From positions 11,148 through 27,690 of the forward strand of contig NAOQ01000224.1 in NCBI GenBank assembly GCA_002751075.1: DNA of 16,543 nt, written 5' to 3'. The notes beneath the pieces were generated by a model. That model saw nothing but the letters and a program-made list of their open reading frames with translations, searched no databases and had not been told where the DNA came from. This document shows, in pieces, positions 1 to 7,155 of the stretch. The DNA comes from Ichthyophonus hoferi (lineage: Eukaryota > Opisthokonta > Ichthyosporea > Ichthyophonida > Ichthyophonidae). Position numbers and translations under genes: made by a program. Each line of letters opens with the position of its first letter. The first letter of the stretch is position 1.

Positions 1-175
1 ATTTTTCTTTTCAAAAAGTTGTCAATGTGTACATCACAATTTTTTTGGATTTTTGCTACTTATTACTGAGTATGTGTGCCCAGGTCCTTTATTATTAGTT
101 TTTGTTTTCATTTATACTTCGTTTTATTGCTAGTATCAACTTTCTCTACGTTGTAATCTTTAAAATGAGAATTGT
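1..175. other. AT-rich intergenic DNA, no gene seen
   Basis: No coding or RNA signal is visible. A short stretch near 69-97 (GCCCAG followed by a CCTTTA-like block) is loosely similar to one near 3992-4020, which hints at remnants of a dispersed repeat, but the match is too short and diverged to define an element. Confidence 0.4.
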
Positions 176-437
176 AATCTGCAAAATAGGAATGTGAATC
201 TTCAAGATATTCAATAAAAACCAAAAGCAAAGATACGATAAAATTTTTGCTTTGAAAAGATAAAATTAAGCTAACAATTAATTAGTACTAATTGCTAGCT
301 TGGTTTTGAATTAAATACTGGATTGCCTTATTGTTTTTATCTTAAATTTCTTGTTTTTATCTTACATTTCTTTTTGTTCTTTATGGAATATTTTGATGAT
401 TCTCATATTGAAGTTTAAACTTCCTATTTTGCAGATT
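176..437. repeat. Foldback (inverted-repeat) element, MITE-like
   Basis: A perfect 17-bp inverted repeat, AATCTGCAAAATAGGAA, lies at 176-192 and in reverse complement at 421-437. Imperfect pairing continues inward for about 16 more bases on each arm (roughly 11 of 16 matching). The interior holds a further palindrome around 269-300 with core AATTAGTACTAATT, and AAGATAAAA-type blocks left of centre pair with TTTTTATCTT blocks at 336-362. The whole 262-bp segment could therefore fold on itself. No open frame lies inside and I see no clear target-site duplication. This fits a non-autonomous foldback DNA element, but the family is unknown and chance pairing in AT-rich DNA contributes to the weaker inner matches. 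Confidence 0.5.
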
Positions 438-1181
438 AAAAGGTGTACCACTGTTGCAAAGTTTGATAACTTAAATGGAGTCAATCATAAATATTTGTAT
501 TAGCTAATCCAACTCACGATAGATTTCAGATACCCACTAGAATTTTCTGCTTGTAGCCAATACTATTATGTCTTTATTTAGATGGTGAATTAACCCAATT
601 CCTCATTGATGTAATAATGTTCACAAGAATCGATCTTACTAAAAAATGTTATTCGATTGACTAAAACAAAACTAATCGTTCCATTACCATTTGTTATTAA
701 AGATTGGCTGAACTATGTGCTCATTCGGTGTTAACGATCCTGTAACATTTAAATAGTCATGAAAACAAAATGCCCTCCTTATTTATAAATTTTACTTAGT
801 ATTCTTAGCAAATGTAATGCAGATCAAATGGGTTCTTAAAAATAAAGTAAACCTAAACTATAATGATTCATAGAAGAGTATTGTTGAAATATGCGTAATA
901 GGTTGCATCGATTCCTTATTTATTTGAAGTGCAATATAAAATATAGTCTGTTTATTTATAATTTCTATTAAATAATCTTAAGTATTATTTAACTAACATG
1001 TACAGTAATAGAAAAAATATCTATTTAGCCTATACAGTAATAATTGAGATTGAGTTAGTTTAATTCCCGTACAACTTATTGTGTTATGTATACAATTTTA
1101 TCCAAATTCAGTCTCACTGCATCACTTGTGTTTAAAATAGTATAAATTAATTACTGTATGAATGAGACGGAGCTTCTATTG
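438..1181. other. AT-rich intergenic DNA, no gene seen
   Basis: There are no long open frames, RNA genes or strong repeats. Short motifs such as TACAGTAATA recur near 1001 and 1033, but they are too short to define an element. Confidence 0.4.
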
Positions 1182-1243
1182 TTTATACTAATGTCCGCTA
1201 CCCGACGTGCGTCATTGTCAGGGTAATTGCTTAAGATAAAAGC
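1182..1243 (+). repeat. Dispersed repeat, copy A (CpG-retaining)
   Basis: This roughly 62-bp core aligns at about 75% with 3492-3556. Shared blocks include TTTA-ACTA, GTC-GC-ACC, TCATTG-CAGGGTAA and GCTTAA-AT-AA. Weaker similarity starts further left, near TGAGAC at 1163. In this copy the middle reads CCGACGTGCG where the other reads CTGACATACA, so the differences there are all C/T or G/A transitions at CpG sites. The element could be part of a larger transposon end. I cannot assign a family. Confidence 0.5.
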
Positions 1244-1333
1244 ATAATATGATTACCCTGTATTTCACCGTTTCAATATACATTAATACATAATGTTAGT
1301 ATATATAGTTGGTATATGATGCTGGTTTATATC

Positions 1334-1386
1334 ATTATTAGTATTAGTATTAGTATTAGTATTAGTATTAGTATTAGTATTAGTAT
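1334..1386. repeat. (TATTAG)n microsatellite
   Basis: About nine tandem copies of the hexamer TATTAG in intergenic DNA. It resembles a telomeric TTAGGG unit only superficially, because the GGG is missing. Confidence 0.9.
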
Positions 1387-2069
1387 ACATTCAGTATTCT
1401 AAAGGCTATTCAGTTAAATTTGAGAAATACGATACCATTTCAATAATTATGTATACCATCACAGAAATGACAAATAAAGAAAAAAGAAAAAATTATTTAT
1501 GTATATCATTTAAGTCTGTAATATGTTTCTTAAAAGAACAACTACTAATTATAATTACGGTAGCAGAGAGGAATGGCCATAATTTGGCTGTGAGAAAACT
1601 TTCTTAACATAATATGTTAGTTTTAGTATTATAGTATTATAGTATTATAGTAGTATTATATTATTATATATTAAAATATCCCACTAACTGTGCACTATTT
1701 ACAGCTGCAAAATTTCTGTATTTGGTCTACTACAAAGTTGAACCAAATATATTGGTTCTTTTTGGAACTATTACTACGCTTAGATAAATTATTCTTTATT
1801 ATTATTACGTTGATGCTTTCGGTTATATTTACCAATTAAATTCAATATCAAGTCTTTTGCCAATCATTCCTACTATTGGTTCATTCCTTTATGGTAAAGT
1901 GATATTAAGTCAACTGGCCAAAGACAAGCTTTTTAAAACATAAAAGGTCAACCAGAACTCCACATATACATCCATTGGTGTTTTACCATAATGCGTATTT
2001 AATAAGTTCCAAAATAACAATAATAAAGGCACTGTTTTCGGTTGTCAAATATGCTAGAAGCTTTTTTGA
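1387..2069. other. AT-rich intergenic DNA with a second simple repeat
   Basis: Nothing gene-like is visible. An imperfect (TATTATAG)n tract occupies about 1624-1671. The remainder is AT-rich sequence without long open frames. Confidence 0.4.
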
Positions 2070-2393
2070 AAATTTATTTTACTTGTCTTATTATTTGTTT
2101 ATATTACATCTTTTGATTCCCAAGTAGTAGAAATTTATTATTTAGATTCTTCATTAGAAGACCAACTAGTCGAGTCTGGTACAGTTAAACCATTAGGGAA
2201 TACTTGTCTAGTGCCCATTCACAATCACAGTAGTTTAAATCATTTTTATTACACACAGTGCAAATTTTACGATAAGAAACTGAAAGCATATCTAAACTCA
2301 GAACTATTGTGTGTACTGCAGAAAGAACTTACAAGGCCTTTGGTTCGTTCTTTACCTAACAATAACTATCTAGATCAAGCAATTGAAGATTGA
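2070..2393 (+). other. Unassigned open frame, possible gene fragment
   Basis: A frame of 108 codons, stop excluded, runs from just after an in-frame stop at 2067-2069 to a stop at 2391-2393. There is no ATG in the frame, so any product would need an upstream exon or be a remnant. The translation begins with a hydrophobic run (FILLVLLFVYITSF) that looks like the core of a signal peptide or a membrane segment. It continues as a mixed-composition stretch that does not look like translated simple repeat and includes NTCLVPIHNHSS and ELTRPLVRSLPNNN. I do not recognise a family. In AT-rich DNA a 324-nt open stretch is somewhat unusual, but by itself it does not prove a gene. The upstream and downstream sequence shows no clear partner exons. 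Confidence 0.2.
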
Positions 2394-3491
2394 AGCATTG
2401 TATGTCAAATAGAACTAATTACAACGGATAATACTTCAATTTCTAATAGTTGCTAAATTTTAAAAAAGAATATTTGTTTAATTTAGATATTACTTTATAG
2501 AATTATAATTATTTAATATATTTTTTTAGCAATTACTACTACATATGTAGTCCAAAAAATAACTAGTGCAATATGAACTTACCAATCAATGCTCATCTCA
2601 GTTTCTTACCAAATAGGTGGCCAATCCAAAACTATCAATCAAAATTGAACCAGCCAATGGCAACATTTTTGCAACTATATAAAAAGCTATTTCAGATCAT
2701 GTTTTCTATGTTTTCAGTCTAGTTATCCATTGCTTAAGCAACCCGCCTAAGACAAGTTTATCATTTTTTCACAATAAATCTACAATCTTGCAACTACTAT
2801 AGGGAGCCACAGTAGTCCTTCATTGTGTTAGGGCAATTTGGTTTTTACCCTCAACAACACACTACAAGCAATGGTGTAATTATGACATGTTAACAGATCT
2901 TACTGGATTCTTTGATTATCCCATTGGGTCGTCTTCCAACAACATCATATTAATCCTGGCTATCCAATTAAGTGCACTCTTCTCGATTTATCAACTTTTG
3001 GACCTAGTCCTCAACTTCTGCCAACTTTCTTAATAATAAATAATATCTTAGCCCATCTGTACCGTGCACTTAACGCTGTACATTGAATTATCGCTTAAGT
3101 CGGTATACCCTCAATTCTAAATGGATAGAGGTTGCAGGAACCGAACCTATCTACACTTATATCTAACAGGGTAAATTTTATTTAAAATTTAATGATAAAA
3201 TGGAAGCATTTGATAACATTCCTTTTATCTACTAAAAAGCAAAATAGGTCGCAATCTCAAGCAATGAAAGCCCTTGTTTTAAAACTGATACAATTTTATA
3301 ATGCACTTTTCTATTATACGCAAAGAGTCAATATATAATCGTAAAATATGACATGTTTAGGAAATGCTTATAACCAAAGAAAGATAAAATAAATGATTAC
3401 AGATAAATTGCACATTTATATGTACATATGTATATAGAATACATTTATAATTGTGTTACCACTGTGTGGTTGAGACAAGGATTTTAGTTTT
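2394..3491. other. Intergenic DNA, no gene seen
   Basis: No open frame of note lies on either strand. From about 2570 to 3170 the composition is less AT-extreme than its surroundings, and it holds several CCAAT/ATTGG pentamers and a short hairpin around AGGTT...AACCT near 3130-3150. This could be an old transposon body, but I cannot identify one. Confidence 0.35.
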
Positions 3492-3556
3492 GTTTACACT
3501 ATATAGTCTGCCACCTGACATACATCATTGCCAGGGTAACGGCTTAAAATATAAAC
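3492..3556 (+). repeat. Dispersed repeat, copy B (CpG-depleted)
   Basis: This is the second copy of the repeat described at 1182-1243, in the same orientation. Similarity may extend left to TTGAGACAAGG near 3469. The DNA just to the right, up to about 3665, keeps several CpGs (for example around CGTCGCATCGCGAG at 3637-3650), which is atypical for this AT-rich neighbourhood and may belong to the same or another inserted element. Confidence 0.5.
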
Positions 3557-3707
3557 GTAGATGTTTAATTTACATTTTTCCTGTTTATACACTTATAAAC
3601 CGGATCTTATACTACCATCACACGTTCATCCTCAACGTCGCATCGCGAGCTGGAGTTCTAGATCAAGGATAGTTGGTGTCTTGTATATTACATTTAATAA
3701 ATAACAC

Positions 3708-3779
3708 GGGAGTTTGGTCTAGTGGTATGATTCTCGTTTAGGGTACGAGAGGTCCCGGGTTCAATTCCCGGAACTCCCC
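3708..3779 (+). tRNA. tRNA-Pro (anticodon AGG)
   Basis: A 72-nt cloverleaf. The acceptor stem GGGAGTT pairs with AACTCCC, followed by discriminator C. The anticodon stem CTCGT/ACGAG closes the loop TTAGGGT, giving anticodon AGG, which reads CCU (and more Pro codons once A34 is edited to inosine, as in eukaryotes). The T arm is CCGGG-TTCAATT-CCCGG. No intron and no encoded CCA are present, as expected for a nuclear gene. The internal A box (TGGTCTAGTGG) and B box (GGTTCAATTCC) are intact. The sequence is identical to the two intronic copies at 11712-11783 and 12743-12814. Confidence 0.97.
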
Positions 3780-3783
3780 TTTT
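3780..3783 (+). terminator. Pol III terminator of tRNA-Pro
   Basis: A TTTT run directly follows the discriminator base, the standard RNA polymerase III stop. Confidence 0.75.
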
Positions 3784-4176
3784 AATATATTATTTTTGTA
3801 AATATGTTTCATTGGTTTAATATCAAGCATAGATACAAACCGATAATCTTGATTGAAATAGTGACAGATCCGGAATCAAATCACGTGACATGCTTATCGG
3901 TGAGCTTGAAAAATGTAAGAATATTTTGACAGTGGAATTTCACAAAAGAAAAGACAAGATACTCCTGGAGTGTATTGTATTATATTAGGTGGTGTATTAT
4001 ATGCCCAGACCCTTTACTCCTTGTGGTGTAGTAGATATTTGAAAAAGTAAAAGAAAAGTAATTATCTAACCTACTACTATACCATATACAGCAACCTAAT
4101 ACACAACAACTTTTTATACACAGAAGCATACAAAACAATAGTTGATATTAACTTATACTTTTGATAATCAATTGCC
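3784..4176. other. tRNA-ARL1 intergenic region, probable ARL1 promoter and 5' UTR
   Basis: This 393-bp gap lies between the tRNA and ARL1 and must hold the ARL1 promoter if transcription starts nearby. I see a TCACGTGA box (listed separately) flanked by the inverted heptamers CCGATAA (3840-3846) and TTATCGG (3894-3900). No clear TATA box with a start site can be fixed. Confidence 0.4.
3881..3888. promoter_or_regulatory. TCACGTGA palindromic E-box
   Basis: A perfect 8-bp palindrome lies 288 bp upstream of the ARL1 start codon. TCACGTGA is the preferred site of MiT/TFE and USF bHLH-zip factors in animals and of Cbf1 in yeasts. The presence of the site is seen directly. Its use here is inferred from position only. 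Confidence 0.4.
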
Positions 4177-4722
4177 ATGGGTGGATATTTCTCTTCTCTT
4201 TTTGCTCGTCTTTTTAGCGAAAAAGAAGTCCGAGTTCTTATTCTTGGTCTGGACGGAGCAGGAAAAACCACTATCTTATATAGACTACAAGTAGGGGAGG
4301 TGGTAACTACTATTCCTACTATAGGGTTTAACGTTGAAACGGTAACATATAAAAATCTTAAATTCCAAGTATGGGATTTAGGTGGCCAGTCAAGTATCCG
4401 CCCTTACTGGCGCTGTTACTATGCCAACACAGATGCTGTTATATACGTTGTGGACTCGGCCGACAGAGAGAGAATGTCGATATCTAAACAGGAATTGCTT
4501 GCTATGTTAGAGGAAGATGAGCTCAAGGATGCACTTCTTATGGTGTTTGCTAACAAACAGGATGCAGAGGGGGCCATGACACCCAGTGAAGTCAGTTCTG
4601 CACTGGGTCTATCTTCTCTTAAAAGCAGAACATGGTCTATTTTCAAAACATCGGCGACAAAGGGAACTGGTTTGGACGAGGCCATGGATTGGCTTGTCAA
4701 TGCCCTCCAGGCAAAGTCGTGA
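4177..4722 (+). CDS. ARL1: ADP-ribosylation factor-like protein 1 (ARL1), Golgi small GTPase
   Basis: Complete, intronless, 181 residues plus stop, the usual ARL1 length. ARL1 is an ARF-family GTPase of the trans-Golgi that, when GTP-bound, recruits GRIP-domain golgins and supports endosome-to-Golgi traffic. Seen in the sequence: an N-terminal amphipathic helix beginning MGGYFSSLF with Gly2 for myristoylation, P-loop GLDGAGKT (residues 24-31), switch [10 protein letters not shown] (47-55), switch II WDLGGQ (66-71), NKQD (126-129) and TSATKG (158-163). Long blocks such as [20 protein letters not shown] and [10 protein letters not shown] match animal ARL1 rather than ARF1 or other ARLs. The start codon has a strong GCCATGG context. 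All catalytic motifs are intact, so it looks functional. The lack of introns contrasts with the multi-exon neighbour and could reflect retroposition or intron loss, but I see no poly(A) tract or target-site duplication. A tRNA-Pro lies upstream in the same orientation, and the LRR gene is convergent downstream. Confidence 0.97.
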   Translation: MGGYFSSLFARLFSEKEVRVLILGLDGAGKTTILYRLQVGEVVTTIPTIGFNVETVTYKNLKFQVWDLGGQSSIRPYWRCYYANTDAVIYVVDSADRERMSISKQELLAMLEEDELKDALLMVFANKQDAEGAMTPSEVSSALGLSSLKSRTWSIFKTSATKGTGLDEAMDWLVNALQAKS

Positions 4723-5275
4723 GTAATACGATAACATTGATCGTATAGTGATGGGGAGTGGAAACTTCAACATATGGGCTATTTTTATTGTATAATCCAC
4801 GGGACATTGGGGAGCATTGTGAAAATGTAGTAGTATATTACCAGACTTATATCATGTATAAGTAAGTTCATATTTTTATTTTTGCAATTTTTTCCATGTT
4901 TTAAATGCCTGCTCCTTCATCACCACCATAACATAACATTTATGATTTCTCTGTCAACTGTGTAAATTATTATATATGTCGTAACTGGTTTACATATATT
5001 GTATATACAGTGAGTTATATTTGACAATACAATACAGTCTTCACGAGTTTATAGTACTAGCAGTACTATAAGAGAATGTATTATTATATAAAAATATAAA
5101 ATATAATGATAACATTTGCACATTGCGGTTTAGTCAATTTTATTTTATTTTTATAGCACCAATTAGGTTCGTATGATATATTTCATGCGATTACTTACTA
5201 ATAGACTATGTGGGATATAGGTATACATTTATTTTGCATCCTATATACATACATGCTATAATTTATATTCAAAAC

Positions 5276-5281
5276 AATAAA
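5276..5281 (+). promoter_or_regulatory. Candidate AATAAA poly(A) signal for ARL1
   Basis: This is an AATAAA hexamer on the plus strand about 550 nt downstream of the ARL1 stop, before the simple-repeat tract. The hexamer is common in such AT-rich DNA, so its use is only plausible. Confidence 0.25.
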
Positions 5282-5375
5282 AAGTATGAATATGAACTAT
5301 TGCTATTCTATCCAATATCATTTACAGGAGGAACTTTTTGCAGTAATAATTTTCAATTTATTTATTCTACCATAC

Positions 5376-5633
5376 TATCTTACTATACTACTATTTTGCT
5401 ATACTATCCTGCTTAGTACTATACTACCATACTACCATCTTACTATGCTATCCTGCTATACTACCTTACAATACTACTATCCCACTATGCTATCTTACAA
5501 TACTACTATCCAACTATACTACTATAACATCCTATCAATACTACTATCTTACCATACTATCCTACTGTACTACTATATTACTCTCCTACTATCCTATCCT
5601 ACTATCCTACTATACTATACTACCATACTATCT
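5376..5633. repeat. Degenerate TACTA/ACTATCC-type simple repeat
   Basis: About 260 bp built of imperfect units such as CTACTAT, CTATACTA and CCTACTAT. The pyrimidine-rich plus strand is open in several frames purely because of the repeat. No gene is implied. Confidence 0.85.
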
Positions 5634-6184
5634 TCTCTTGATCTCTATAGTTATATTTATCAACATATATCTATGATCTTCGAACTTTTTTTTCGCCAAA
5701 TAAGACATACGAACCTTTAAAAACACCTATACTAAACTTAATATCTTCATTTGTTTTTTTAGTAATATACATTGCCAATCTACATAAAAATTAAACGGTG
5801 ATTTGGATTGGTAGTATCAACAAAATTAAAGCAAGTAATGGTGCTGGTACATCCAATTATCACACAGATTACTACAGTCAATCACTTACACAATGTCATT
5901 AAATTTGCTAAACAATAAAGACTGTTGTGGAAAGGAAATAGGTAATAAATAGATAAATCTTAAATATTGCTTTCATTTGAGAATATATTTGGAGCTGTAG
6001 TTGTGATACAAGGCATCCTAATCGTGATAGGATATATATGTGTATGCATGTATAGATATATAGACCGGAAACCACTGAAGAGGTCGTGATAAACAAAGCA
6101 AACAGTGAAATGAGACTATCAACTGAATATGTAACAAGAACGCACCATTCAGTTTCTACCGTACATACATACATACTATACTAC

Positions 6185-7155
6185 TTAAGCAATGTCAATA
6201 ACATACTCACACAGATAAACTGGAACACAACGAAATACCGACAGACATACAAAACAATCCTCTAGTCGAAGACTGTCACAGCCAGTCTGTGCAATTTCCT
6301 CTGCTAAAGCCAAGTTTTCTAGCCCACACACTTGTTCTTTTTTCACGTCTTCTCTCTCTATACATTCTCCCAAGCATACCACACAAACCAAAACACAACC
6401 GGTTGCACTAGTGGCATCAACCGGAGCTAGTTCTCTACAATATCTATCAGCCTCTTTCAAATCCGGATGCAGGGGAATTCCTATCCTATGCTTATCTCCA
6501 AACGACCCCTCCTTGCCCACTTGGGTCAGTTTCTCGGGTTCATCCGAATAAGTAAACACACGTAGTTTCCTAAATATACTATTACCATCTATTTTGATAC
6601 CATCATCGGCTAATACTAGCATACGTTGATAGACCTCAGGCTGCAAGATGCGGGCTACCCGTTTACACCAGTGACCCTTTTCCTTCTCTATCATCTCTTG
6701 GCAGGCTAGATATTCGGGGGTAGTTGGTCCCAATTCTTCAGGGGTATGGCTAGCTGTAGCTGTAGTGGGGTTAATAATGCTCTGCCCTTGCCCTAGTGTG
6801 GTGGCCTGGGTATGCACCAATCCAAGCATCTTAGATTGCAGTTGTCCCAATGATTCACCTGTAATATCAGCCATCGATGAGCTCATTGCTTCCAAGTCAC
6901 ATTTAGCATCTTTGCTAATGATTGGAGTAGGAGTGGTAAAGAGCCCATATATGCTCTCACTTTGTGAGCTACTACTGGACAATATCAGGGACTGGGCAGG
7001 GGAATGATTGAGTGACTGAGTCTGTTGGGGTGTGAATGGAGTATTACTAGTGGCTGTTGTACCACCATCAACTATGCCATTGGTGCTGTAGATATTCGAA
7101 CTAGGCTGCTTGCGGCGAGTGGGTGTAATAGGTAAAGGTATGGAGGAAGAGGGAC
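6185..7155 (-). CDS. LRR gene terminal coding exon, Cys-rich C-terminus
   Basis: Acceptor CTACCTTAG, phase 1, then 322 codons to a TAA at 6187-6185. The first third is Ser/Thr-rich. The middle (EYLACQEMIEKEKGHWCKRV onward) looks like a folded helical segment. The last 71 residues carry ten cysteines, including CVVCLGEC and CFVC. A consensus donor, T|GTGAGTATG, lies about 30 nt before the stop, so an alternative 3' end is possible. Confidence 0.85.

Larger units (their letters stand above)
4723..6184. other. Convergent 3' intergenic region between ARL1 and the LRR gene
   Basis: It contains the 3' UTRs of two convergent genes, whose ends I cannot fix, and a long TACTA-type simple repeat at about 5376-5633. 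On the minus strand an open stretch runs from 6174 to 5908. It could be a further 3' exon of the LRR gene but is better read as 3' UTR (see rejected items). Confidence 0.5.

Noticed and set aside
1334-1386. Telomere-like or CRISPR-like array
   Set aside because: The unit TATTAG has no GGG and no spacers. It is an ordinary microsatellite.
2550-3180. A terminal repeat of an LTR element, suggested by TGTTAGATATAAG on the minus strand near 3160
   Set aside because: No second matching end, primer-binding site or coding remnant can be seen in the window.
3648-3667. A third tRNA 5'-half relic upstream of the plus-strand tRNA-Pro
   Set aside because: GGAGTTCTAGATCAAGGAT resembles the tRNA start only if several bases are gapped out. 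The match is too weak compared with relics A and B.
4419-4700. Antisense open frames within ARL1
   Set aside because: They are shadows of a strongly conserved coding sequence on the plus strand.
5286-5720. Plus-strand 144-residue open frame rich in Tyr/Leu/Ile
   Set aside because: It is the translation of the TACTA-type simple repeat. Overlapping frames are equally open and no domain or start context supports it.
5908-6174. Minus-strand open stretch as an extra terminal exon of the LRR gene
   Set aside because: An acceptor (ACATATTCAG) and an in-phase join from donor 6212 are possible, but the intron would be only about 90 nt, well below the 233-nt minimum seen elsewhere in this gene, and the product would be a hydrophobic low-information tail. 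It is kept only as an alternative.
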